From Phycisphaerales bacterium (GTDB lineage: Bacteria > Planctomycetota > Phycisphaerae > SM23-33): DNA of 5,885 bases. This document shows, one piece after another, positions 1-5,506 of the stretch. A program made the position numbers and the translations under genes. The notes below the pieces were generated by a model. That model was not told the DNA's origin. It saw only the letters and a list, made by a program, of their open reading frames with translations, and searched no databases. Numbering within the stretch: the first letter of the stretch is position 1; the number at the start of each line of letters is the position of its first letter. The stretch spans positions 1 through 5,885 of the forward strand of contig PMYM01000026.1 of assembly GCA_003171235.1 (NCBI GenBank). Reading direction: 5' to 3'.

Positions 1-117
1 ATATTAGGCCTTGGCCGGGATGCCGGGGCCTGGATTATTGACTGGGTCAGCGGCCGCCATATGGCGGCTGGCGCGATATTCGGTTACAAAAGCCGCCGGC
101 CAAGCAGGAAGTGGTAG
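1..117 (+). CDS. possible C-terminal end of an upstream gene (partial)
   Basis: Reading frame 1 is open from the left edge to a TAG at 115-117 and gives about 38 residues, including the stretch DAGAWIIDWVSGRHMAAG and a basic tail ending RRPSRKW. Third codon positions are mostly G or C, as expected for a GC-rich genome but lower than in the downstream genes. The frame stops just before a dense run of hairpins, as a real gene end would. I do not recognise the family. The hydrophobic start and basic end would fit the last segment of a membrane protein, but this is a guess. The overlapping frame 2 (11-259) runs through the palindromic repeats and is less believable. Confidence 0.35.
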   Translation: MLGLGRDAGAWIIDWVSGRHMAAGAIFGYKSRRPSRKW

Positions 118-128
118 GCCGGCCGGCT
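91..128 (+). terminator. possible stem-loop overlapping the stop of the upstream gene
   Basis: AGCCGCCGGCC (91-101) pairs with GGCCGGCCGGCT (117-128) with one bulged base across a 15-nt loop. The hairpin straddles the putative TAG at 115-117. No U-tract follows, so intrinsic termination is uncertain, and it may simply be GC-rich structure. Confidence 0.25.
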
Positions 129-130
129 GC

Positions 131-186
131 GAGCCCCGTGGGCGTGAGCCCACGGCATTTGCAGGGCCAGCAAGGCCCTGCGGCTC
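131..186. repeat. 56-bp bipartite palindromic element (two hairpins with an outer stem)
   Basis: An outer 5-bp stem GAGCC (131-135) / GGCTC (182-186) encloses two perfect hairpins. The first is CCGTGGGC / GCCCACGG with a 4-nt loop (136-155). The second is GCAGGGCC / GGCCCTGC with a 5-nt loop (161-181). The layout of short outer stem, 8-bp hairpin, spacer, 8-bp hairpin and outer stem is the same as in the two elements inside the molybdopterin-like gene, although the sequence differs. It lies in the non-coding region upstream of the first complete gene. It is probably a REP/MITE-like mobile repeat; a role as a transcription attenuator is also possible. Confidence 0.6.
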
Positions 187-187
187 A

Positions 188-207
188 GGCGGGCAAGATT
201 GCCCGCC
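188..207. repeat. solitary palindromic arm related to the in-gene element at 2449-2512
   Basis: A perfect 9-bp inverted repeat, GGCGGGCAA then GA then TTGCCCGCC. Its core matches the right arm of the 2449-2512 element (GCGGGCAAGATGCCCGC at 2491-2507) apart from a single T insertion. It directly follows the 131-186 element. It could be a degenerate half-element, or simply a strong hairpin in the 5' leader of the operon. Confidence 0.45.
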
Positions 208-268
208 CCGCCGGTCAGGTCGGGCGCCGATGATCCCGAGACCACAGCTCCTGGCCTAGTCATTGGCT

Positions 269-273
269 GGAGG
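269..273 (+). promoter_or_regulatory. ribosome binding site for the GTG start at 279
   Basis: GGAGG lies five bases upstream of GTG at 279-281. It supports that non-ATG start as the beginning of the first iron-sulfur gene. No convincing -35/-10 promoter could be recognised between 208 and 268. Confidence 0.6.
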
Positions 274-278
274 CGGGC

Positions 279-1319
279 GTGAGCGTTTATTTTGCTCCAA
301 ATGACAACTGGCTGGCATGGTTGGGCAAGCTGGAAGGTTATGCCATCTTCGCCCCTGCCTCCACGCGCCAGAGCGGCGGAAGCTGGCTGGAGCGATTCGA
401 CCCTGCCGCCGGCAAACTGCCCGACCTGGACAAGCCCCGCGCCGCCCAAAGCCCCAAGGGCTTTTTCCTGCCCCCCATTGAAGCCATCGCCCGCTACGGC
501 CAGGACGCCCAGGCCCCCCAAGTCGCCGCCCAGCAGGCACTGGTCTTGGGCGTGCGGAACTGCGAACTGCGGGCACTGGCCTACTTCGACAAGGTGATGC
601 TGGCCGGCTGCGGGGAGGAACCCCAGTACAAGGCCCGCCGGCAGGCCGCGACAATCGCTTCCTGCGACTGCGTGGACTGCGCCGCCACCTGCCACTGCAC
701 GCTGGTGGGTGGGCAGCCGTTCGTCCAGGCCGGCAGCGACGTAAACCTCACCGCCCTGGCCGGCGGCGTGCTGGTCGAGCCGCTCTCGCCGCGGGGCGAG
801 GCCCTGCTGGCGGGGGCCAATTTCGCCCCCGCCGCCGATGCCCAGCTCCAGCAGCGCCAGCAGCTCCGCCAGCAGATGCTTGACCGCCTGGCCAAGCAGA
901 ACAAAGCCTACACCTACGCCCGGGCGGAGACGCAGGCCGTCGATATGCCGGAAATGGCCGACGAAGGCTGGCAGAAGTTCGCCGCCGACTGCGTCGAGTG
1001 CGGGGCCTGCACCAACGTCTGCCCCACCTGCTACTGCTTCTACCTGTTCGACCACAAGCTCAACCCCAATACCTTCGAGCGCGGGCGGAACTGGGACAGT
1101 TGCCTGCTGGCCACATACCATCGCATGGCCGGCACGCCGGGCATGAAGATGTCGCCCCGGCCGGAGCTGCGCAACCGCCTGGCCAACCGCATCCTGCACA
1201 AGATGGTGTACTCGGTGCAGCAGTACGGAATGCTGGGCTGCGTGGGCTGCGGGCGCTGCTGCGACGCCTGCCTGGGCGCCATCGACATCCGCGAAGTGGT
1301 GGAGGGCCTGAAAAAGTGA
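279..1319 (+). CDS. 4Fe-4S dicluster protein, sulfhydrogenase beta / anaerobic sulfite reductase A-like
   Basis: A 346-residue iron-sulfur protein of the family that includes sulfhydrogenase beta (HydB) and anaerobic sulfite reductase subunit A (AsrA). In that family it passes electrons between a flavoprotein partner and the rest of the complex in the cytoplasm. The N-terminal half carries the family-like block GVRNCELRALAYFDKV (91-106) and a cysteine-rich patch with C129, C131, C134, C138 and C140. The C-terminal half has two ferredoxin-type motifs: C238-x2-C241-x2-C244-x3-C248, followed by extra cysteines C251 and C253, and C321-x2-C324-x2-C327-x3-C331. These should bind two [4Fe-4S] clusters. 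There is no signal peptide or membrane segment. The GTG start follows a good GGAGG. The stop overlaps the next gene's start by 4 nt, the usual pairing of HydB with HydG (AsrA with AsrB). Assignment to the family is strong; the exact physiological partner is not resolved. Confidence 0.88.
   Translation: MSVYFAPNDNWLAWLGKLEGYAIFAPASTRQSGGSWLERFDPAAGKLPDLDKPRAAQSPKGFFLPPIEAIARYGQDAQAPQVAAQQALVLGVRNCELRALAYFDKVMLAGCGEEPQYKARRQAATIASCDCVDCAATCHCTLVGGQPFVQAGSDVNLTALAGGVLVEPLSPRGEALLAGANFAPAADAQLQQRQQLRQQMLDRLAKQNKAYTYARAETQAVDMPEMADEGWQKFAADCVECGACTNVCPTCYCFYLFDHKLNPNTFERGRNWDSCLLATYHRMAGTPGMKMSPRPELRNRLANRILHKMVYSVQQYGMLGCVGCGRCCDACLGAIDIREVVEGLKK
1301..1305 (+). promoter_or_regulatory. ribosome binding site for the GTG start at 1316
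   Basis: GGAGG inside the end of the preceding gene lies ten bases before GTG 1316. It favours this overlapping start over the in-frame ATG at 998, which would require over 300 nt of overlap. Confidence 0.6.
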
Positions 1320-2134
1320 CCGCCGCCAATCCATATGAACCGGTGTTGTGCAAGCTCTCCGAGGTCGTCGAGGAAACCCCGACGATCAAGACGCTGGTGC
1401 TGGAGCCGCGGACGCCCATGCCTTTCCGGGCGGGCCAGTTCGTCCAGCTTGGCATTCCCGGCGTGGGCGAGGCGCCGTTTACGCCCTCCTCCTCGCCTCT
1501 CCGGCCCGAGCGGCTGGACGTCACCATCCTCAAGACCGGCATGTTGACCGACCAGCTTCACCAGTGCCGCCCGGGCGAGACGATGATCCTGCGCGGGCCA
1601 TTCGGCAAGGGCTACCCGGTGGAAGAGCTGGACGGCAAGGAAGCTCTGGTGGTGGGCGGCGGCGTGGGGCTGGCGCCCCTGCGGGCGTTGATATACGCCC
1701 TGTTGGGCAGGATGGACAGGCTCAAGCGCATGAGCATCAAGTACGGCGCCCGCGGGCAGAGCGAGCTTCTCTACCGCCGCATGCACGATGAGTGGGCGGG
1801 CATTCCCAAGGTGGATTTTAGGGCCACCATCGACCGCCCGGAGGAAGGCTGGACCGGCCACGTGGGCGTTGTCACCACGCTCTTGAAGGGCGTGGACGTG
1901 GACAAGCCCAACTGCCTGGTCTTCGTCTGCGGGCCGGGCATCATGCTCAAGTTCACCACCTACGAGTTGCTGACCGAGGGCTTCAAGCCCGAGCAGATAT
2001 TCCTGTCCATGAACCGGCGGATGAGCTGCGGCATGGGCAAGTGCGGGCGGTGCAACATCGGGCCGTATTACCTGTGCAAGGACGGCCCGGACATGGAATA
2101 TTCCTTAATAAAAGACTATCCGAATGTCTTTTGA
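1316..2134 (+). CDS. FAD/NAD(P)-binding [2Fe-2S] oxidoreductase, sulfhydrogenase gamma (HydG) / AsrB-like
   Basis: A 272-residue ferredoxin-NADP reductase-fold protein that should move electrons between NAD(P)H and iron-sulfur partners. The FAD-binding barrel contains FRAGQFVQLGIPG (37-49) and GEAPFTPSSSP (51-61). The nucleotide-binding Rossmann part contains GGGVGLAP (114-121) and the typical CGPG (205-208). The C-terminus has a [2Fe-2S] motif C238-x4-C243-x2-C246-x7-C254, as in HydG, AsrB and PyrK. No membrane segment is seen. The start is GTG at 1316, sharing GTGA with the upstream stop; residues before it in the open frame are low-complexity translation of the preceding gene in another frame. 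With its neighbour it forms a diaphorase pair. Whether it prefers NADH or NADPH cannot be read from the sequence with confidence. Confidence 0.9.
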   Translation: MTAANPYEPVLCKLSEVVEETPTIKTLVLEPRTPMPFRAGQFVQLGIPGVGEAPFTPSSSPLRPERLDVTILKTGMLTDQLHQCRPGETMILRGPFGKGYPVEELDGKEALVVGGGVGLAPLRALIYALLGRMDRLKRMSIKYGARGQSELLYRRMHDEWAGIPKVDFRATIDRPEEGWTGHVGVVTTLLKGVDVDKPNCLVFVCGPGIMLKFTTYELLTEGFKPEQIFLSMNRRMSCGMGKCGRCNIGPYYLCKDGPDMEYSLIKDYPNVF

Positions 2135-2149
2135 GTTTTCGAATGCCTC

Positions 2150-2221
2150 ATTTTCAATTGTCAATTGAAGGCGGCAGAGCCTGCTTCAGTGGTGTTTGTT
2201 CTTCAATTGACAATTGAAAAT
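2150..2221. repeat. AT-rich 21-bp perfect inverted repeat with 7-bp periodicity
   Basis: Positions 2150-2170 are the exact reverse complement of 2201-2221, separated by 30 nt that contain a small GCAG/CTGC hairpin. Each arm is itself nearly palindromic (TTCAATTG-T-CAATTGAA). The right side continues as four 7-bp units, ATTGACA, ATTGAAA, ATTGAAA and ATTGTCA (2206-2233). It almost fills the 86-nt gap between the diaphorase gene and the molybdopterin-like gene, and its right side covers the latter's apparent start. It stands out by its low GC. It could be a mobile repeat; it could also form a long RNA hairpin, but no U-tract marks it as a terminator. Confidence 0.75.
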
Positions 2222-3936
2222 TGAAAATTGTCAATGACTGGTGTGATTTGATTACGTCGACAAACAATCCAGCGCTGTGCACGCTGTGCCCGGCCCTGTG
2301 CGGGCTGGAGCTCACCTGGCAAGGTCCGGACCTGCCGCGGGCGGAGTTTCCCCAGCAGGCCGGGACGGGCCTGTGCCCGCGCGGCTCGGCCCTGGGCGAA
2401 CTGCTGGCCAGCCCGGCCCGCATCCGTTGGCCGCAGAAACGCGATGACGTGTCGCGGGCGTCCCGCCCGCGGGAGGCAGATGAGAATTGCGCGGGCAAGA
2501 TGCCCGCGACACCATCCTGGCGCGAGCTTTCTCAGGCCGAGGCGCTGGCGGCGGCGGCCGGGGCCATGGCCGGCGGGGCAGTGGTGCTGTTTGACGGCAA
2601 TGTCAGCATTGAAGAGTTGGCCCAACTGGCCCGCATAGGCTCGGCCTGGCCCAAGATCGCCCTCTGCCCGGTGGTGCTGCCCGAGGACGAGCAGGCGCTG
2701 CTGGGCGTGGAGGCATCGGGGGCGAATTACCTGGCCGACCGCGAACTGGCCCAGTGCGACGGCTTCCTGATCGTGGGCGACGCCTTCGCCGCCAATCCCC
2801 GCCTGGCGCGGCACGTCTTTGACGCCGTGCGGGCGGGCAAGCGCGTGCCGGTGGTGTGCATCGACAGCGGCGGCGGGGTGACGGGCAACTTCGCCACGCA
2901 GATGATCGCCTGCCCGGCCGGCGGCGAACTGGCCGCACTCCAGGACCCCAAGACGGCGGCGGCCTTGGGTTCGACGCAAAGACTGGGCGTGGTGCTGGCG
3001 CCCCAGGCCATGCGCGGGGCGATCTGGCAACGGGTGGCGTTTTTGGGCGGCAAACTGGCCCTGGCCCACGGCGGCGGGGTAGCGGTCGCCACCGGCGGGG
3101 CAAATGCCCTGGCGGCGGTGCGGGCCCGCCGGCATTACGGCTGGATGAGCCTGGCCTCGGCCCTGGATCCCAGCGATTCGCGACCGCGGATCTGCCTGGG
3201 GGCCGACGTGCTGGGCATGCTGGGTTGGTCGGGCCCGGGCATGGCCCTGGCCGCGGCGCCCCTGCCCAACCAGACGACGGCCTTGGCCCAAATAGTCCTG
3301 CCGCTGGCCCTGCCCTGCGAGGTCGGCGGTTCCTACCTGCAGGCTGGGCGGGAGGCGGTGATGGTCGGGGCGATGATGAACCCCCCGGCCGGTTCGCCTA
3401 CCGTCAGCGGATTGCTGGCGATGCTGGCCCAGGCCGCGGGCGTATCGGCCGCGGGTTCGGCGGCCGCTTCGTCGCTCCTGGAACGCGTACGCGTGGCCGA
3501 GCCGGCCGACGCGCCGCCGGCAGGTAGCACAGGCGTCTCGCCTGTGCAGCATCAGTCATGCGAATGTGGGAATTCACAGGCGGGACGCCTGTGCTACCCA
3601 CAACTGGTGCTGACCCCACTGGCCATGCACCAGGCCGACGGCAGCCTCTCGGGCCATGCCTCCTGGCAGAGGCAGGCCATGCCGCTGAGCCAGGTGCTAA
3701 TGTCCGCCGCCGACGCCGCCCAACTGGGCCTGGAGCCCATGGACGTCGTTACCGTCAAGACCGGCTCGGGTAGCGCAGAGGCCAGGGTGCGGGTGGTGGC
3801 CAACCTGGCCGCCGGCACGCTGGCCATAACGCCGGGCGACCCCCAGGTCCGCAGGCTATCGCCCTACGCCATCGACGCCCGGCGTGATGCGCTGGTAAGT
3901 AATCCCGTATTGGTGGAAGTAGTTAAGACGGATTGA
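2221..3936 (+). CDS. molybdopterin oxidoreductase-like protein (NuoG / formate dehydrogenase alpha-like), with two in-frame repeat insertions
   Basis: A 571-residue protein of the MopB superfamily, short for formate dehydrogenase alpha or NuoG. The N-terminus has a [4Fe-4S] motif C20-x2-C23-x3-C27-x24-C52 (NPALCTLCPALCGLEL, GTGLCPRG). The middle has NuoG-like Rossmann segments and the block QIVLPLALPCEVGGSYLQ. From about residue 460 there is a C-terminal molybdopterin-dinucleotide-binding-type barrel (MSAADAAQLGLEPMDVVTVK). I see no catalytic Cys/Sec motif of a formate dehydrogenase, so a structural or electron-relay role like NuoG is likely. Palindromic repeats encode roughly residues 77-98 and 435-460, both near domain joints. 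The start is uncertain: an in-frame TGA at 2215 forces TTG 2221 or TTG 2248, neither with a clear ribosome binding site, and 2221 lies inside a repeat. No frameshift is visible. Confidence 0.75.
   Translation: MKIVNDWCDLITSTNNPALCTLCPALCGLELTWQGPDLPRAEFPQQAGTGLCPRGSALGELLASPARIRWPQKRDDVSRASRPREADENCAGKMPATPSWRELSQAEALAAAAGAMAGGAVVLFDGNVSIEELAQLARIGSAWPKIALCPVVLPEDEQALLGVEASGANYLADRELAQCDGFLIVGDAFAANPRLARHVFDAVRAGKRVPVVCIDSGGGVTGNFATQMIACPAGGELAALQDPKTAAALGSTQRLGVVLAPQAMRGAIWQRVAFLGGKLALAHGGGVAVATGGANALAAVRARRHYGWMSLASALDPSDSRPRICLGADVLGMLGWSGPGMALAAAPLPNQTTALAQIVLPLALPCEVGGSYLQAGREAVMVGAMMNPPAGSPTVSGLLAMLAQAAGVSAAGSAAASSLLERVRVAEPADAPPAGSTGVSPVQHQSCECGNSQAGRLCYPQLVLTPLAMHQADGSLSGHASWQRQAMPLSQVLMSAADAAQLGLEPMDVVTVKTGSGSAEARVRVVANLAAGTLAITPGDPQVRRLSPYAIDARRDALVSNPVLVEVVKTD
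2449..2512. repeat. 64-bp bipartite palindromic element inside the molybdopterin-like gene
   Basis: The left arm (2449-2471) and the right arm (2490-2512) are inverted copies matching at 20 of 23 positions. Each arm is also a hairpin with an 8-bp stem and 3-nt loop: CGCGGGCG-TCC-CGCCCGCG and CGCGGGCA-AGA-TGCCCGCG. The outer ends GTGT and ACAC pair. It is read in frame, giving VSRASRPREADENCAGKMPATP. The AGKMPATP peptide is, from memory, typical of dispersed repeats in planctomycete-like genomes. It falls between the N-terminal [4Fe-4S] domain and the next domain. Confidence 0.8.
3523..3598. repeat. 76-bp bipartite palindromic element inside the molybdopterin-like gene
   Basis: The left arm (3523-3546) and the right arm (3575-3598) are inverted copies matching at 23 of 24 positions, with a 28-nt spacer. 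Each arm is a hairpin of 8-bp stem and 3-nt loop: CACAGGCG-TCT-CGCCTGTG and CACAGGCG-GGA-CGCCTGTG. The outer GGTAG and CTACC pair. It is translated in frame as GSTGVSPVQHQSCECGNSQ and onward. It sits just before the C-terminal barrel domain. The near identity of the arms suggests a fairly recent insertion or selection to keep the structure. Confidence 0.85.
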
Positions 3937-3944
3937 TTTTGTTA

Positions 3945-4025
3945 ATCGGTTGATCGGTTAATCAGTAAATCGGTGGTTGGCACTGAATCGGGAACTGCTC
4001 CCGATTAACCGATTCACTGATTACC
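3945..4025. repeat. inverted array of 8-bp units around a central hairpin
   Basis: Four tandem 8-bp units, ATCGGTTG, ATCGGTTA, ATCAGTAA and ATCGGTGG, run from 3945 to 3976. About three units of the same type occur in reverse orientation at 4001-4025. Arms 3956-3974 and 4008-4025 are inverted copies with one mismatch and one indel. Between them is a perfect hairpin, AATCGGGA (3986-3993) / TCCCGATT (3999-4006), with a 5-nt loop. The element fills most of the 124-nt gap before the HycB-like gene. It is AT-richer than the genes around it. It may be a mobile repeat or a structured RNA segment affecting downstream expression; no U-tract terminator is apparent. Confidence 0.7.
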
Positions 4026-4050
4026 CATGTGCCGGCAGCGGCAAGTTGTT

Positions 4051-4055
4051 AGAGG
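4051..4055 (+). promoter_or_regulatory. ribosome binding site deciding the ATG start at 4061
   Basis: AGAGG lies five bases before ATG 4061. It favours this start over an in-frame TTG at 3977, which lies in the repeat-filled gap and would add 28 residues without family resemblance. Confidence 0.55.
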
Positions 4056-4060
4056 TTCGT

Positions 4061-4558
4061 ATGACGGTTGCCGTGACAAGACGAGTGCTGATGGACATCG
4101 ACCGCTGCGTCGAGTGCGGCTCGTGCGCGGCGGCGTGTTACTACAGCCACGCCGGCATGCCCATCGTGCAGTCGGCCGAGCCGGTCGGCCCGGCCATGCT
4201 GCCGGTGATTTGCCGGCAGTGCAAGGCGGCCTCCTGCCAGGTGGTCTGCCCGGTGGAGGCGATGCAGCGCGACGAGGAAACCGGCGTGGTGCAGCGGGCG
4301 CTGTTCCGCTGCATCGGCTGCGGCTCGTGCGCCCGGGCCTGCCCGTTTGGCGTATTGCCGCGGGACGTGACCCGCCGGCAGATCGCCAAGTGCGACCTGT
4401 GCGTGGACCGCACCGCCGCCGGCCTGGCCGTGCCGCGCTGCGTGGCCGCCTGCCCGTCGGGCGCCCTGAGCTTCGAGGACGAGCACCAGGCCGTAAAGAG
4501 CAATCTGCTGGTCATCGGCGGGCGATCCACCGGCGACCATCCGTTTAAGCGCAGGTAA
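4061..4558 (+). CDS. four-cluster [4Fe-4S] electron transfer protein, HycB/HydN/CooF-like
   Basis: A 165-residue ferredoxin-like protein of the family that delivers electrons in formate hydrogenlyase, CO-dependent hydrogenase and DMSO-reductase-type complexes. It has sixteen ligand cysteines in four groups: C16, C19, C22, C26; C51, C54, C59, C63; C84, C87, C90, C94; and C111, C114, C127, C131. This is enough for four [4Fe-4S] clusters arranged as in HycB and DmsB. There is no signal peptide or membrane segment, so it should act on the cytoplasmic side. The length fits the family. It ends 3 nt before the membrane-subunit gene, so the two are probably co-translated. It likely links the molybdopterin-like or diaphorase subunits to the small subunit encoded further on. 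The family call is firm; the named subunit identity (HycB, HydN or CooF) is not. Confidence 0.88.
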   Translation: MTVAVTRRVLMDIDRCVECGSCAAACYYSHAGMPIVQSAEPVGPAMLPVICRQCKAASCQVVCPVEAMQRDEETGVVQRALFRCIGCGSCARACPFGVLPRDVTRRQIAKCDLCVDRTAAGLAVPRCVAACPSGALSFEDEHQAVKSNLLVIGGRSTGDHPFKRR

Positions 4559-4561
4559 TTC

Positions 4562-5506
4562 ATGGAGAAAGTGCTGGGAATGATCGGGCTGTATCTGGCG
4601 GCGGCGGCCGGCACGTTGGTGCTGGGCTTGGCCGGGCGGTGGTACGACCGCAAACTCACCGCCGCCATCCAGTACCGCAAGGGCCCGCCGTGGTATCAGC
4701 CGCTGGCCGACGTGCTCAAGCTCTTCTACAAGGAGACGCTGGTGCCCTCGACGGCCAGGGTCACGGGCTTTCTGGTGGCTCCGGCTATCTCCCTGGCCGC
4801 CGCCGGCCTGGCCGCCGCCATGCTTTGGGCCCCGCTGCTGGACCCCGGCGGCAGCTTCGTGGGCGACCTGGTGGTGGTGATTTATTTGCTGCTGATCCCG
4901 CCGCTGATGACCATCATGGGGGCCAGCGCCTCGGGCAGCCCGCAGGCGGCCGTCGGCGCCAGCCGGGAAATGAAACTGGTCATGGGCTACGAACTGCCCT
5001 TCGTGCTGGCGCTGCTGGCCGGGGTGATCCACAACGGCTGGACGTTGCGGCTTGGGAGCATGGCCTCGCAGAGCCCGGCCCTGTACAGCGTTTCGGGCGC
5101 CCTGGCGGCGGTGGTGGTGGTGCTGGCCCTGCAGGCCAAGCTGGGGCAGGTGCCCTTCGACGTGGCCGAGGCCGAGTGCGAGATCATGTCCGGCGTGTAC
5201 GTGGAATATTCCGGCCCGCCGCTGGGGGTGATCTACCTGGGGCGGTCGCTGCTGGCGGCGGCCATGCCGCTCTTGGTGATAGTGGTCTTCTGGGGCGGAT
5301 TGCGGGCCACGCCGCTGGGCATCGCGGCCTTCGCCGGCAAGTACCTGTTGCTGGTGACCCTGGTGACGCTGATCCGCAACACCAACCCCCGGCTGCGGAT
5401 CGACCAGGCGATGCGGTTTTTCTGGTATGGATTGACGCCCCTGGCCGCGCTGGCGGTAGTGTTGGCGCTGGCCGCAAGGAGCGGGGCGGGATGGACATGG
5501 CTTTAA
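4562..5506 (+). CDS. membrane subunit, HycD/EchB/NuoH-like (respiratory-chain NADH dehydrogenase subunit 1 family)
   Basis: A 314-residue, strongly hydrophobic protein with about eight predicted membrane spans (for example about 3-25, 66-92, 100-122, 145-160, 172-190, 227-245, 252-270 and 288-305). It is the membrane anchor and ion-channel subunit shared by group 4 hydrogenases and complex I. Family signatures are clear: AAIQYRKGPP (34-42), GASREMKLVMGYELPF (132-147) with acidic E136 and E144, and PFDVAEAECEIMSGVYVEYSG (198-218, in one run PFD, E203, E205, E207, E215, YSG). These acidic residues line the quinone-cavity/proton route in NuoH. The ATG at 4562 has only a weak CAGG upstream, consistent with coupling to the preceding gene 3 nt away. 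The context with a HycB-like protein favours the HycD/hydrogenase side over a 14-subunit complex I. Confidence 0.93.
   Translation: MEKVLGMIGLYLAAAAGTLVLGLAGRWYDRKLTAAIQYRKGPPWYQPLADVLKLFYKETLVPSTARVTGFLVAPAISLAAAGLAAAMLWAPLLDPGGSFVGDLVVVIYLLLIPPLMTIMGASASGSPQAAVGASREMKLVMGYELPFVLALLAGVIHNGWTLRLGSMASQSPALYSVSGALAAVVVVLALQAKLGQVPFDVAEAECEIMSGVYVEYSGPPLGVIYLGRSLLAAAMPLLVIVVFWGGLRATPLGIAAFAGKYLLLVTLVTLIRNTNPRLRIDQAMRFFWYGLTPLAALAVVLALAARSGAGWTWL
5476..5481 (+). promoter_or_regulatory. ribosome binding site deciding the ATG start at 5491
   Basis: AAGGAG inside the end of the membrane-subunit gene lies nine bases before ATG 5491. That is better spaced than for the next in-frame ATG at 5497 (fifteen bases). 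Confidence 0.55.

Noticed and set aside
53..68. Perfect 16-bp palindrome GCCGCCATATGGCGGC as an operator
   Set aside because: It lies within the putative upstream coding end, far from the start at 279. A single GC-rich palindrome is weak evidence for a binding site.
11..259. Possible small + strand gene of 82 codons
   Set aside because: It reads through the hairpin cluster, its composition follows the repeats, and there is no ribosome binding site or recognised motif.
998..1315. ATG at 998 as the start of the diaphorase gene
   Set aside because: It would overlap the preceding gene by more than 300 nt and add arginine/leucine-rich sequence that is not family-like. GTG 1316 has a ribosome binding site and begins just before the conserved barrel.
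84..1334. Long minus-strand open frame of 416 codons
   Set aside because: It lies opposite the well-supported iron-sulfur gene and is His/Gly/Ala-rich with no domain. Long antisense frames are expected in GC-rich coding DNA.
2150..2233. CRISPR-like or intrinsic terminator reading of the AT-rich repeat
   Set aside because: There are no regularly spaced unique spacers, so it is not CRISPR. The inverted repeat has no following U-tract, so it was kept as a repeat only.
2203..3552. Minus-strand open frame of 449 codons
   Set aside because: It is the shadow of the molybdopterin-like gene, with arginine/glycine-rich low-complexity translation and no motif.
3977..4060. TTG 3977 as the start of the HycB-like gene
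   Set aside because: The added 28 residues come from the repeat-filled gap. ATG 4061 has AGAGG at proper spacing and starts just before the first cluster motif.
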